64,000 bases of DNA from Trema orientale (lineage: Eukaryota > Streptophyta > Magnoliopsida > Rosales > Cannabaceae). Below are positions 1 to 11,292 of this stretch, piece after piece. A program made the translations under genes and the position numbers. The notes under the pieces are model-generated. The model was not told the origin of the DNA. It saw nothing but the letters and a program-made list of their open reading frames with translations, and did not search any database. Location of the stretch: contig JXTC01000018.1 of NCBI GenBank assembly GCA_002914845.1, positions 764,995 through 828,994 of the forward strand, in the 5' to 3' direction. How positions within the stretch are numbered: position 1 is the stretch's first letter; each line of letters begins with the position of its first letter.

Positions 1-2225
1 CCTTCTTCGGCTTTCTCGGCGCCGCGGCTGCCCTTGTCTTCTCTTGTAATTTTCCGTTTGGTTCCCGAGAAAACAAAAATATGAAAAATGAAAATCAGCG
101 CTAGAATTTAAATTTGTTTTTGGAATATGAATTTGGGTTGCAAAATTTTGATGGGTTTTTTGTTTGATTAGGTATGGGAGCGGCTTATGGGACAGCGAAG
201 AGCGGGGTGGGCGTGGCGTCCATGGGCGTGATGAGACCCGAGCTCGTGATGAAATCCATTGTGCCCGTTGTTATGGCTGGAGTTTTGGGTATTTATGGGT
301 TAATTATCGCTGTTATTATCAGCACTGGGATTAACCCTAAAGCCAAGTCGTATTACCTCTTCGATGGTTATGCCCATCTCTCTTCTGGTCTCGCCTGTGG
401 TCTCGCCGGTCTTTCTGCTGGTATGGCTATTGGTATCGTCGGCGATGCCGGTGTTAGGTGCGCTCTCTTTTCATTTCTATTTACCGTTACCTTTATGCTA
501 TTTAAGTTTAGATTTTTGTTGGTTATTTTCCAGAATTTTTTTCTTGCTTTTTGTTTGAAAATTTCAACTACGATTATGTTAGTTCTTTTGGAATTTTATG
601 TACAAACCAATATATTTGAATCTATTGTGTCAGGCATGATTGTGTACTTTGTTGTTGGCTTTACTATGTTTAAAGTTATAATGTGACGTTTGAAGAAGTT
701 ATGTTATATGCAACTTGTCTATTCAAGTAAATCTCTCTAGGGACTTGGGGTGCCTTCAGTGAATTGCTGAATCACACGCTTAGCTGTGTTTATCTTTTGG
801 TATTATGTGTTTGGATAGCTTTCTTTTTTCAGATATATATTTTTGCAAGCATAGATATGATCACTTCATCTAATTTGACATGACGTTCTTAGACAATATC
901 TAAGGGAAGAGGAGGGCCTGCTTTTAGTATTTATCACTCTGCTTTCTGTTTACTCATTGGAATTTGTAGTGTTCTAGTTGGTTGTTTTCATTTGTCATTC
1001 CTAAGTTCGATGTAGAAGAAAGATGTCATTATCTGTTTAGACTATGTGCTAGTTGCCCAAGTTGCTTAACTTGTCAAAATAATGAATGATAGGACCTTTT
1101 TAATCAAAAGTTTATATTTTCTTGTGGATGGTGACTGATTCATGAAAATTACTAATGATAACAATATTAACTCTTTGGCTGTTAATACATGATAAGTCTA
1201 ATAACTTTGCCAATTATTTGGACTTATCAACTAGTTGAATTTATAAAATCCCTTGGTCTTGGCATCAAATCTTCCCCTAGGTTGGTTGGGTTTATGGGGA
1301 TGGAGAGATCACTTCTTGTTGCGTAGCCCTCAAATTATTTATGAAGGGAAATGCTCTGGTTTTGAGTCATTGATCCCTGAATTTCAAGACATTGGAGATT
1401 TCATTTTATTTATCTTTCTATTTTGTCCATGTTTATGTGTGTATGTATTTAGTTATTTTTATCTGTGTATGAATTTAACACTTTGTTAGGGAGACATTAA
1501 TAATTTTATTTGTATTGCCCGCATTCGGAGATACACTCTGTTTGTTAAGTGTTAACTACAATCCGTTCAGTGTGTCATGACTAGTAGTAGCCTAAATTCG
1601 TAGTGAGTTGTTACTACAGGGAGACCATAATTACAAATTATTTAAGAATTGTATTTGAGTCTTGCAGTTAACTCTACTAACTTTAGCTGGCTATTGATAC
1701 AAAAATTTAATTATTTTCGAGAAGAGAAAATAAAAAGAAAAAATAATGGATATTGATACAACTGAATTGACATATAGTTCCTAATTTCTGTGGTCGCAGA
1801 TGAAAAGTAATTATGTTGCCTTAAATGAATTTTACAGAAGAAAGTCATTGCTTATGCTACGCAATTGGACAGTCCATTCCACTGATTTTGGTTACTTTTT
1901 GTCATTATGTTAGTTTGACAGATAATTTATATGCATGGTTTATTTTTTAGCTACCATTTGTTGGTGTATGCTTTTGTTACCTGTATAATCTAGACAACGA
2001 TACTTTTTAGATTATATATGGTGGTGCTACTCATTTTAAAGCCAATACGCACTATGAATGATGTACCTTGCTGAAATTTAATTCTTTTGCAGAGCGAATG
2101 CACAACAGCCAAAGCTTTTTGTTGGAATGATCCTGATTCTCATCTTTGCTGAAGCTTTGGCTTTGTATGGCCTTATTGTCGGTATCATTCTTTCATCACG
2201 AGCTGGCCAATCGAGAGCAGAATAG
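1..2225 (+). CDS. VHA-c: V-type H+-ATPase 16-kDa proteolipid subunit c (5' end outside window)
   Basis: Exons at 1-45 (frame from base 3), 172-457 and 2093-2225, with GT-AG introns; the TAG stop is at 2223-2225. The split Cys codon (T at 45, GT at 172-173) and split Arg codon (AG at 456-457, A at 2093) restore the family sequence exactly. The first exon gives [14 protein letters not shown]. The second carries the glycine-rich helix [19 protein letters not shown] and the third helix. The last exon carries [17 protein letters not shown], whose Glu is the proton-carrying residue of the c-ring, and ends in SRAGQSRAE. In the family this four-helix protein forms the rotor ring of the vacuolar/endomembrane proton pump. 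Only the first helix and start codon are missing, left of the window. A 1.6-kb intron separates exons 2 and 3. Nothing suggests a pseudogene. Confidence 0.97.
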
Positions 2226-2850
2226 AGAGAAGTTTCCTTGAATCTTCTTTCTAGCATGTAAATTGTTGGTATTGCATTTGCATGATACTTCATACTTGTC
2301 AGGAAACTGACCAACTTACATTGAAGTGGTGGTGCCAATTTATTGGTCTTTCATATGAACTTCTGATTGCTTCATTCAAAAAGTCAAGTCTTCTGCTGGT
2401 TAGATGAGTTTTCGTTGAAATAAAGCTTGCTAAGCTGTGCCATAAATTACTGTCTTCTGTGTCTACATATAAATTCGACGTAGCCTAGAAGCCATTTTCA
2501 TGGCAGTGTCTCCATACATTTTTCAAACATCATTATTGATATTCTCTCTCTTCCATATATTTGTATGTCACTTTCATATTATGATTTTATTGAGAATGTA
2601 CAATAAAATGATCCGGTCATTCGGGTTAAAATAATAAGGAGTATAAACCAAGCATAATATAAATGTTGAAATGGCGTCTTAGCTTGGTTGCATTTACACT
2701 TCTTTATTTTACTTACTTATCTATTTTTGATTTAGTTGGGCTTGGATAAATTTATTGTCGGGCTTCTGGGCTGTATTGAGTTAACTTTTGTCTCCTGTGA
2801 TTCTTATGCGTATGACTAGTTTGCTAGTACTTGTATGAATGTGTATGTTA
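2226..2850 (+). other. 3' UTR of VHA-c and short intergenic stretch
   Basis: An AATAAA signal lies at 2419-2424, about 195 bases after the stop, and an ACAATAAAAT signal lies near 2600. No open frame of note. The rest is AT-rich spacer up to the retroelement fossil. Confidence 0.5.
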
Positions 2851-3980
2851 TTAGAACCTGATGCCGGACCAGAATGTCTTGTATCCTCTTATTTGACGTT
2901 TTCTTTGATGAATTCTTTGGTTTTGGATTTGTTCCCACCACAAAGAAGCATAATCTTTGAAACTAATTAACACCAGTTTTGCTTGTTTTTCCAGTGGTAC
3001 ATATAAATTAGTAAACGAGTCATCTACTTCATCAATCCAAGCAATAACGTCTTTCATTCCAAAAGACCCATCAAAGATTGGAATACAAAAATCACCAACA
3101 TCGTAAAAATCTACAATTTTAGAAAAATATCTTGAAGTTTTTGAATCCCCATAATCATCTATGGAATCTTGTCGACTGGAACGCCATAGATTTGATCGTG
3201 AAACCCTCACCGGTGGTAACACATGTCTTGTTGTGTTCTGTTGGTCATGTCGAAGGATTCAGTTAGGCACTCGACTAGAACGCCATGCCATATATTTGAT
3301 CGTGAAACCCTCACCGGTGATAACACATCTCTTGTTGTGTTCCGTTGGTCATGTCGAAGGATTCAGTTAGGCATTCTAACTTTAAAATCCAAGACATTCT
3401 TCGATCTAGGATCGCTAAACAGCGGCGTCGAAGGCAAACTCCGGCCACCATTTATTGTCGCTGAAGCTTAGGTCCGGCTTCTCCCATCGCGAAATCAGCA
3501 ACCACACCTGTTGTTGAACTTCGTAGCGCCTTGTACCCATGATCGATTCCTTCTAGTTGAGGGCAAAACCCATCGTCTCATTCCGTCGAGGTTGTCGATC
3601 CATCCAAAGAACCTCCACTCCACGTTCTTCGATGTCGAAGCGGCTCTAATCGCCGACCATGGCCATCAACGCCAAGGATCTAACCTTGACTCTGATACCA
3701 ATTGATTTAGCGAAAAGGATAAATCAAGCCAAATCCATGGCTGACAGGGATAGAAGAGCTATGCTCTGTAAAACTTTCTATATCTCAGTAATATTCAACT
3801 TTGTATATTCTCTCTCTTAGAGAAAGAGTTACAACTATTGGACTTACTACATAAATCATTGTCGTTTAAATATTAAGTGAAAATAAAAAACGACATAAAC
3901 TCAAAAACCATTTAAAACGAATAGACCACACGACAACAAATAAAAGAAATGACAATCGTTGCAGTAAATGCCCTACATCA
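2851..3980 (-). mobile_element. LTR retrotransposon fossil, gag region plus one LTR (Ty3/gypsy-type gag)
   Basis: On the minus strand 2851-3222 encodes a retrotransposon gag-like segment with PIFDGSFGMKDVIAWIDEV and the YASLWWEQI motif, typical of the Retrotrans_gag domain. Upstream (higher coordinates), 3688-3700 reads on the minus strand as TGGTATCAGAGTC, matching the primer-binding site used with initiator-Met tRNA. It is followed by a probable LTR at about 3703-3980 that starts TGAT and ends ATCA in either direction. Pol genes and the second LTR are not seen, so this is a broken, truncated fossil of moderate age. LTR borders are inferred from the PBS and terminal bases only. Confidence 0.65.
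3172..3375. repeat. Two-copy tandem duplication of about 99 bp inside the retroelement leader
   Basis: A unit starting TCGACTGGAACGCCAT at 3172 recurs at 3271 (TCGACTAGAACGCCAT). The copies share the stretch from TTTGATCGTGAAACCC through GATTCAGTTAGGCA, with a few substitutions and a small length difference. Confidence 0.85.
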
Positions 3981-4002
3981 AAATCTTGTATATATATTTA
4001 TA

Positions 4003-4254
4003 GGGCACCAATTTGGTAGGAATTTTTTTTTTTTTTACCTATGCATAGGTATCATTTTGGCTAATGAAAATTTTTTTTGCACATTTTTTATATTAAAAAA
4101 TAAGAGAGAAAAATAATATTAATGATGCACGTCTTTTCATGCACTTTATTATAGTTGTTGGATCACCATTAGATGGTGATCCAACGGCTAAAAAAAAATA
4201 CCTACACATAGATTTGAAAAAAAAAAAAAAAAAACACCTATTAGATTGGCAACC
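4003..4254 (+). mobile_element. MITE family M1, copy A (MULE-like, 9-bp TSD)
   Basis: 252 bp with imperfect terminal inverted repeats (GGGCACCAATTTGGTAGG at the left; the right end reads in reverse GGTTGCCAATCTAATAGG). It is flanked by the exact 9-bp direct repeat ATATTTATA (3994-4002 and 4255-4263). An internal palindrome GGATCACCATTAGATGGTGATCC marks the family. Four more copies lie at 36907, 42511, 42763 and 53604. No coding capacity. A 9-bp duplication fits Mutator-like transposition. Confidence 0.85.
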
Positions 4255-4461
4255 ATATTTATATATGAGTATATATATATAAGTAAAAGTGAATATGAGA
4301 ATATTAGCTTTAGGTAACTACTTACATTTTTAATATCAAAGGTTACTCAAAACTTTTAGAAAAAGTGATTACAGTGTGATTAAAGATCGTTCAAAAAGCA
4401 TGTTAGGTTTCTTCGGTATAGACATCCAAACATTTGACACCAAGAAAAATGTTAAAAGAAA

Positions 4462-4531
4462 GTCAGCTGATCTTCATAGCTTTGCATATTTTTCAAGTCA
4501 GCTGATCTTCATAGCTTTGCATATTTTTCTT
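4462..4531. repeat. Perfect 35-bp tandem duplication
   Basis: GTCAGCTGATCTTCATAGC at 4462 recurs at 4497; both copies run on into TTTGCATATTTTTC without differences, so the duplication is recent. Confidence 0.9.
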
Positions 4532-4734
4532 TTTCGGTCCCTCACTAAGAAGAGTGATTGAAGTAGCAGAGGATAATAGAAAAGTGGTGTTGCCCCGTGT
4601 ATAGATCCTTTGAATTACATAAGGCTGAATATCTAATTTTCTCTAGATATTAGTATAGGGAGACTACAACGATTCTTTTTTTATATTTTTTTTTTCTGAA
4701 GAAAGACTGTCCTTTTAGACATGTAAATTTGTAA

Positions 4735-6252
4735 GAGAAATTAGGCAAAATGTGCACGAAAATAGGCATATTTTTGTCTATACGCTCAGTTTAAAAACTC
4801 TCTGAAAAAATATGCACGTGGACGAAATTACCCTTAAAAATATTAAGAAAAAACTATGCACAACACATTTAACTGATCTAAGTCTCTTTCTTGCACAGAA
4901 ACTCTCTCGACTAAAAATTTCAAGTAATCTAAGAATTATAGTACTCCATAGTTCATACTCGCACAAAAACTTATTCTCATCTCTTACAACGCCATCAAAC
5001 TCATCATTTCCCTATCTTTTCTCTTCATTCTTCTCCACATAGTTATGGGTATAGTCTAAAATAGCATATTACCAATTTTCGAGATATTATGAGGTAATTT
5101 ATGCGTGAAAAAATCGTTTTGAGATTAATTTTTGTGAGTTTTAAAAAAAAAAATCGCGGTAATTTTCTATGTTTTTCGATGGTTTTTTGATGATATTTCG
5201 ATAAAAATAGTATTTTCAGCAAAATTTCGATGAAAATAGCATTTTTGATAATTTTCAATGCAATTTCGATATATTTTCGATGATATTTCGAGGAAAATGG
5301 TATTCTCAGCAAAATTTCGATGAAAAATAGTATTTTTGATAATTTTCGATACTATTTCGATGAATTTTCGATGTATTTTCGATGAAAATGGTATTCTCAG
5401 CAAAATTTCTATGAAAAATAATATTTTTGATAATTTTCGATGCAATTTCGATGATATTTCGATAAAAATGGTATTTTTGATAATTTTTGGTGTAATTTCG
5501 ATGATATTTCGATAAATCGAAATTACACCGAAAATTATCAAAAATACCATTTTTCCTCGAAATATCATCGAAATTGCGTCGAAAATTATCAATAATACTA
5601 GTTTTCATCGAAATTTTGCTAGGAATACCATTTTCATCGAAAATTCATCGAAAATTATCAAAAATACAATTTTTCATTGAAATCTTGCTGAGAATACCAT
5701 TTTCCTCGAAATATCATCGAAAATACATCGAACTAGTATCAAAAATTTTCAAAAATACCATTTTCATCGAAATTTTGCTGAGAATACCATTTTCATCGAA
5801 AAACCATCGAAAAGAATCGAAAATTATCGCGATTTTTTTTTTTTGAAACTCGCAAAAATTAATCTTAAAATGATTTTTTCACACATAAATTACCTCATAA
5901 TATCTCGAAAATTAGTAATATGCTATTTTAGACTACCCATAACTATGTGGAGAAGAATGAAGAGAAAAGATAGAGAAATGATGAGTTTGATGGCGTTGTA
6001 AGAGATGAGAACAAGTTTTTGTGCGAGTATGAACTATTAATTACTATAATTCTTAGATTACTTGAGATTTTCAGTCGAGAGAGAGTTTCTGCACGAGAGA
6101 GAGACTCAGATAATTTAAATGTGATTTGTATAATTTTTTCTTAATATTTTTAAAAGTAATTTCGTACACGTGCATATTTTTTTATAGAATTTTTAAACTG
6201 AGCATATAGACCAATATATGTCTATTTTCGTGCATATTTGACCTAATTTCTC
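4735..6252. mobile_element. Foldback element, 1.5 kb, with very long inverted arms and 8-bp TSD
   Basis: Left end GAGAAATTAGGCAAAATG and right end (reverse) GAGAAATTAGGTCAAATATG begin inverted arms of roughly 700 bp each that meet near 5516. The outer parts of the arms are unique sequence (4741-5150 pairs with 5850-6245). The inner parts are an array of short diverged repeats built on TTTCGATGAAAATAGTATTTT. The element is flanked by the exact direct repeat ATTTGTAA (4727-4734, 6253-6260). The several 60-140-codon open frames here come from the short repeats and are not genes. TIR sequence suggests a MULE; the 8-bp TSD would also suit hAT. Non-autonomous. Confidence 0.88.
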
Positions 6253-7893
6253 ATTTGTAACCTGTAAGTCAATGAGATTACTTTAGCAAAGATCAGCACC
6301 CTTTGAACTAACGTATTTAGAAAGTTATAGCTGGAGCTGCTTGTGGCTTCTAAAAATTTTCAAAATTTTCTACTGTTTCCGATATGTATTTTACTTTGTA
6401 TAATTTTATTTCTAATTTTTGGGTACTCTGTCACAGTACTGGAAAACAATAATAATTACAAACAGTAACAGTACCAACAAAATTATTGAATTCTATTGTC
6501 TGCTGTATTAACCAAGGATCGACATCAAGGTACTGTAAAACGTTTTCCATTTTTTATCTTTTTTTTTCCGCCAAAAAAAAAAAGGGGGGGCCGTACAGTA
6601 AACAGAGTATTATAATACACTTAACGGTCACTGCTTCAGATTCAACATAATTTGTCCGCATATTTGCGTCGCTCTATTTATTTTATTTCCTTGCTTCCCC
6701 ACTAGTAGCTTGTCTCCTACATGTTTTTCTTTTGATTAAATTTCTTTGGGCCATTTCAAAAGAATCTCTCGGTTATTGCCCCTCCTATCTCTATGCACAC
6801 ACACATAATATACGTACACACATAATAACACATAATATACATACACAAATAATAACACATGCGGAAAAAGCAAAAACAGCCTTAGATTAGATATACGTTT
6901 TTAATCACTTTTAATAAAAATAAATTTAAGATATTTTTTTCTCTCCATGCATGTATGTATCTACTTTCTTCCAAGCCCCAAAAATAAAGAAAATAAAATA
7001 AAATAAATAAAGTGCTATGGAAAAGGTACTGTACTGAAAATGGGTTGGAACTATCAGGATGATAACGCAGCAGATGAATTTTCGTTTTCAAATAAATTCT
7101 CAATAGCGTCCATAAAAGATTCACAGAGAGGTTCAAAAGTGATTTGGGTAGTTGTGGTGGGCCACACCTTTTCCTTCTCTCTCTGAACTTTGCCATTTCC
7201 TGCTGATCCAGTGGGACCTTGAAATTTTGGGTCCTTTGTCTTCTTCTTCTTCTACTGCCACTACTTAGTCTTACTCTGCTGCTACCTCCAAAAAAAACCT
7301 TGAGGGCGGCAGAGTCTCCCACGTGGCAGCCCCAAACTCTATTCCAAAGCCCAATGCCTCCTCGGAGGGCGTACATAAAATAAGAAAAATCAAATAAAAA
7401 TAAAAACCCTCTTCTTCTTCTTTTTTTTTTTTTAAAAAAAGTTTGGCCAGGGTGTATTTGGATCTTGTATGTTAACGGCTACATTTCTTTTTTGCATTAA
7501 GCCCAAGAACTAGCAGACTTAAGCCACGTGACCGAAACAGAGTATAGTCCTTCGCGTTTGGCGGGAATCAGGAATGTGGACCCCACACTTTTGCTCTTTA
7601 TGAACAGCGACAGTCTACGTCGTTGAGTTGACTGAGACAGTTGGACTTTGCTCAATCTCGGTGGACCCCACACTCTCCCTTGAGCCGGCATAAATGAGGG
7701 AGAGAAATTAAAAAAAAAAGTAGGTGAGAAGCGTGAAGGGAAAAAAATTTGAAAAAACGCCAAGAGAACACAACCAAAACTACAGTTAAACAATCTGGAA
7801 AAAAAAAAAAAAACAAAAGAAATTAAATTAAAAATAAAAACAAAAAGAAAAGAAAAAATGTGGTTAAGGGTTTTGGAAACGGAGAGTTTCGGG
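6253..7893. other. Intergenic, 3' flank of the LRR kinase gene
   Basis: Holds an ACAC/AATA-rich simple stretch at about 6795-6860, poly-A/G runs near 6570-6590, and two CACGTG G-box cores (near 7320 and 7523) whose role is unknown. The frame at 7497-8084 overlaps the kinase 3' end, has no family features and is discounted. No gene seen. Confidence 0.5.
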
Positions 7894-10800
7894 TTACGCC
7901 GGCGACGGTTGAGAAGTCGGGTCGGCGGAGGAAGGGATGTCGGGTCCGACCCGGCAACCTTCGAGCATGAAGACGATATCTGACATGGTGGGTCGGTCGA
8001 GCGGATCCGGAGCAGTGCAAAGCAACCCGACTTTGACTCCGAGCAAGAACTCTTCCCACTCTGAAGATTCAGGGTCAAGCTCAAGCAACCCTGGCTCCAA
8101 TAACTCTGTAATTTGACCCTTTTGAAGTTGCTTCTTCACCCATTTGACTATATCTTCGTCTTGAGTAAACATCACTGGTCTTTTCCCGGTTAGGAGCTCG
8201 AGCAAGACGATCCCAAAGCTGTACACATCGGATTCTTTGGTCACTTCCCCTGTTAACACGGCTTCCGGCGAGACGTAACCCAATGTCCCAACAGTCGTTG
8301 AAGTGGAGGGCTCAGCTGGGGTGGCAACGGTGAGACGTTCGAGGCCGAAATCGGACAAATGGGCTTCGAAATCGGCATCGAAAAGAACGTTTTGCGGCTT
8401 TACATCTCCGTGAACCATCGCCGTTGTGTGGAGAAAAGCTAAGCCTCTGGCGATTCCGAGCGCAATGAGGTGGCGCATTGGCCAATTCAGGACATGACCG
8501 TCTTGGTGGGAGGCTTCTTGGAGGAGCGTGGCGAGGTTGCCATTGGGCATGTAGTCGTAGACTAAGAGCCTCAAGTCTGGTGGACCGGCGTAATAGCCGC
8601 GGAGAACCGTGAGGTTGCGGTGGCGGACTCGGCCTAGTGACTCGGCTTCTTTTCGGAACATGTTCTCGTCGAGAGCTCCATCTGGGAGACGGCGAATTGT
8701 GAGTACCATTCCATCATTGTAACAGGCCTTGAATGCCAAGCCGTAACGTGTTCTGCTAAGAACGTTTTCTTCATCGAATTGCCTAGTTGCTTCAACCGTC
8801 TCCGCGAGCGTGATCTTGGTGTTGAACATGGTGAGTTTCGGTCCGCCATTATCTGTGCTTCCTCTGCCCCCACTGGCACCCGAACTGGCTCTCGCTGGAC
8901 TCCTTTTCTTCTCCCCTGACGCCCTTTCCTTGAGCCTTTTCCGCCATCTTAAGAGGCTGAAAATGTAGAAGCAACAACACAAGGCCAGTAGGCAAGCCCC
9001 ACTTGCAGCCACAACTACTAACAAAATCAGCCTCTTCTTTCTATCTTTACCCACTATACCCGCGCAACTCTTATCCAAAGGCTTTCCACATAGGTTTTGA
9101 TTATCCGCAAATGCCGATGGATTCTTGATTCTAGACCCCAGCACTACCGGAATTTCGCCTTCAAGATTGTTCCTCGACACATTGAAGTTCACCAGACCAG
9201 GAAGCAATGAGAGATTTGCTGGAATTTCTCCACTCAAGTTGTTAGTAGAGAGATCCAAAGTTGTTAAGTTTGATAGCTCGGACAATGAGCCCGGTATGCG
9301 GCCCGAAAGATTATTCGAGTTCAGTAACAAAGCAGTCAACGATGAGCATTTGGAGATCTCCTCTGGGATTTCACCTGTTAAATTGTTATGACCCAAATCA
9401 AGCTCCCGTAAACGTGAGAGCCGAGAGAGATCAGCCGGAATGCGCCCCGAGAACGAATTCGATTCGAGCTCCAGAACTTCTAGACCGGAGCAATTACCAA
9501 GCTCCTGCGGAATTGATCCGGAAATGCGATTCTCAGACGATGAGAGAACAACTAAAGACCGCAGAAAACCGTAGTTTGAAGGAATGTGACCCGAAAAGGC
9601 ATTGGAGCTAAGGTTCAAGTATCTCAGACTCATCAAGCTGCTAAAACCTTCAGGAACATCCCCAGACAACTTGTTCTCCTGCAATGCAATAACTTGCAAG
9701 TTGGGTAAGCCAGAGAGCTCAAATGGCAACTCACCAGAGAGGTTCTGTTTGCTCAAATCAAGAGTAGTCAGCCTGAATAGATTGCCCAAGCTAGCCGGAA
9801 CCCGCCCAGATAATCCATTCCCACTCAGATTCAGAACCACCAAACGGCTCAGATTCCCAATACTCACAGCCACTTCACCTGAAAACCTGTTCCCACTGAG
9901 GTCCAATGTAGTCAAATTACCCAAACCCATAAGCTCCTCCTCCGGCATTGCTCCAGTCAACACATTGCCTCTCAAACTCAACGTCTCAAGCCCCGAAAGA
10001 TTGCGGAAACTCCCAGGAATGGAGCCCGAGAACTGATTCTCCCCAAGGGCTAAAATTCTCAACCCTCTCAAACCCCCTAAAAACACAGGAATATCCCCAG
10101 TGAAGCGATTCCCTTCGAGATCAAGAACCCGCAATGAGCTACATTTCTCGATCTCGGCCGGAACGTCGCCGCTGAAAGAATTATTCGCCATTTTCAGCTC
10201 CTCCAACCTGGAGAAATTCCCAACCCCTGGCGGAATCAAACCAGAGAAAGAGTTACCCGAAAAATCTAATCTGGTCAGTGTCACCACCTGAGTTAACCAA
10301 GAAGGGAACTCTCCACGAATTCGATTGTGCTGGAGATCAAGAACTTGAAGACTACTATAACATTGCCCTGACTCGGGCCCAATGATGTCCGTGAACGCAT
10401 TAAACCCTAACTGAACGATACGAAGCGACGCCGTATAGACCGAGACATTGCAAAACATTGAGGACGGGACCGAACCAGAGAGATTGTTCATCGAAAGAGA
10501 GAGAACCTGAAGCTTCGGCAGGGCTCCAATGGCGGCCGGGATCACTCCGCCGAGGCCATTCCCTTCGACGCTCAAATGCACGAGCGAGGAGCAGTTAGCC
10601 AGCGCCGAAGGCACAGTCCCTTCCAACAGATTGTGATCCAGCCAGAGGTACTGAAGCTGCTGGAGCTCGCCGAGGCTCGCCGGAATCTCTCCGGCGAACT
10701 GGTTGTACGAGAGGTTGACCAGCTGGAGCTCCGTCAGGTTCGAGACGCCCCTCGGAATGTCGCCGGAGAAGCCATTGGAGGAGAGATCGAGGTACCTGAT

Positions 10801-11292
10801 CGCCGGGGGGAGATTGCCGGGAATGGCGCCGGAGAGGCGGTTTTGGGCGGCGTTGAGGATTTGAAGGCCGGTGAGGTTTCCGATCTCCGGCGGGAGATTG
10901 CCGGAGAAGGAGTTGTACTGGAGGAACAGCGACCGGAGAAGCGTGCATTTGGAGACAGAGGAAGGGACCGAGCCATTGAACGAGTTGGAGCGGAGACTCA
11001 GCTTCCGGAGCATTCGAAGGTTCCCGATGTGGTCACTGAGTCGGCCACCGAGTTGGAGCCGAGGCAGTCGGAGCTCCGTGACTCGGTTGTTGGTGCACCC
11101 GACTCCGCGCCAGTCGCATGGAGCCGACGGCGTCGCGGCGTCCCAGCCGCTCAGCGCGCCGAGCGGGTCGTGAAGGTTTAGCTTAAACGAAGTCAGGGCG
11201 TCGATCTCGGCTTGGGTGTCGGCGCCGCGCTGGGCGCACGATAAGAAGGGTGCGCATAGCACCACCAAGAAGAAAAATCTTATCAAAGCCAT
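7894..11292 (-). CDS. MUL: Leucine-rich repeat receptor-like kinase, MUSTACHES/MUSTACHES-LIKE type
   Basis: Single exon, 1132 residues. A hydrophobic signal peptide (about 1-20) is followed by an LRRNT cap (DALTSFKLNLHDPLGALSGW, CDWRGVGC), an array of LRRs to about residue 725, a basic/hydrophobic membrane segment near 745-770 (RLILLVVVAASGACLLALCC), and a kinase-like domain from about 835. The end SSADPTSQPSPA and the stretch MFTQDEDIVKWVKKQL match, from memory, Arabidopsis At4g36180/At1g75640 nearly word for word. That family acts in guard-cell wall and stomatal symmetry. The kinase core is atypical: the glycine loop reads SRTRYGLAF, the beta-3 lysine position reads TIRR instead of VAIK, and the catalytic loop is HGDVKPQN instead of HRD; DFG is kept. 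It is probably a weak or dead kinase acting as a scaffold. The N-terminal half is markedly GC-richer than its surroundings. The symbol is by similarity. Confidence 0.96.
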   Translation of the reverse strand: MALIRFFFLVVLCAPFLSCAQRGADTQAEIDALTSFKLNLHDPLGALSGWDAATPSAPCDWRGVGCTNNRVTELRLPRLQLGGRLSDHIGNLRMLRKLSLRSNSFNGSVPSSVSKCTLLRSLFLQYNSFSGNLPPEIGNLTGLQILNAAQNRLSGAIPGNLPPAIRYLDLSSNGFSGDIPRGVSNLTELQLVNLSYNQFAGEIPASLGELQQLQYLWLDHNLLEGTVPSALANCSSLVHLSVEGNGLGGVIPAAIGALPKLQVLSLSMNNLSGSVPSSMFCNVSVYTASLRIVQLGFNAFTDIIGPESGQCYSSLQVLDLQHNRIRGEFPSWLTQVVTLTRLDFSGNSFSGLIPPGVGNFSRLEELKMANNSFSGDVPAEIEKCSSLRVLDLEGNRFTGDIPVFLGGLRGLRILALGENQFSGSIPGSFRNLSGLETLSLRGNVLTGAMPEEELMGLGNLTTLDLSGNRFSGEVAVSIGNLSRLVVLNLSGNGLSGRVPASLGNLFRLTTLDLSKQNLSGELPFELSGLPNLQVIALQENKLSGDVPEGFSSLMSLRYLNLSSNAFSGHIPSNYGFLRSLVVLSSSENRISGSIPQELGNCSGLEVLELESNSFSGRIPADLSRLSRLRELDLGHNNLTGEIPEEISKCSSLTALLLNSNNLSGRIPGSLSELSNLTTLDLSTNNLSGEIPANLSLLPGLVNFNVSRNNLEGEIPVVLGSRIKNPSAFADNQNLCGKPLDKSCAGIVGKDRKKRLILLVVVAASGACLLALCCCFYIFSLLRWRKRLKERASGEKKRSPARASSGASGGRGSTDNGGPKLTMFNTKITLAETVEATRQFDEENVLSRTRYGLAFKACYNDGMVLTIRRLPDGALDENMFRKEAESLGRVRHRNLTVLRGYYAGPPDLRLLVYDYMPNGNLATLLQEASHQDGHVLNWPMRHLIALGIARGLAFLHTTAMVHGDVKPQNVLFDADFEAHLSDFGLERLTVATPAEPSTSTTVGTLGYVSPEAVLTGEVTKESDVYSFGIVLLELLTGKRPVMFTQDEDIVKWVKKQLQKGQITELLEPGLLELDPESSEWEEFLLGVKVGLLCTAPDPLDRPTMSDIVFMLEGCRVGPDIPSSADPTSQPSPA

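Noticed and set aside
3163-3475. Plus-strand open frames with repeated SVGHVEGFS/VVFRWSCRRIQLG peptides
   Set aside because: They are the reverse of the fossil retroelement leader and its 99-bp tandem repeat.
5043-5846. Several overlapping 90-140-codon open frames on both strands rich in Ile, Lys, Arg and Phe
   Set aside because: They arise from the short TTTCGATGAAAATAG-type repeats of the foldback element and mirror each other on the two strands.
7497-8084. Open frame of 195 codons on the minus strand
   Set aside because: It overlaps the 3' end of the LRR kinase gene in another frame, is Phe/Ser-rich low complexity, and shows no family pattern.
10576-11181. Open frame of 201 codons opposite the LRR kinase N-terminus
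   Set aside because: Shadow of the GC-rich repeated LRR codons; Glu/Arg/Val pattern follows the repeat period.
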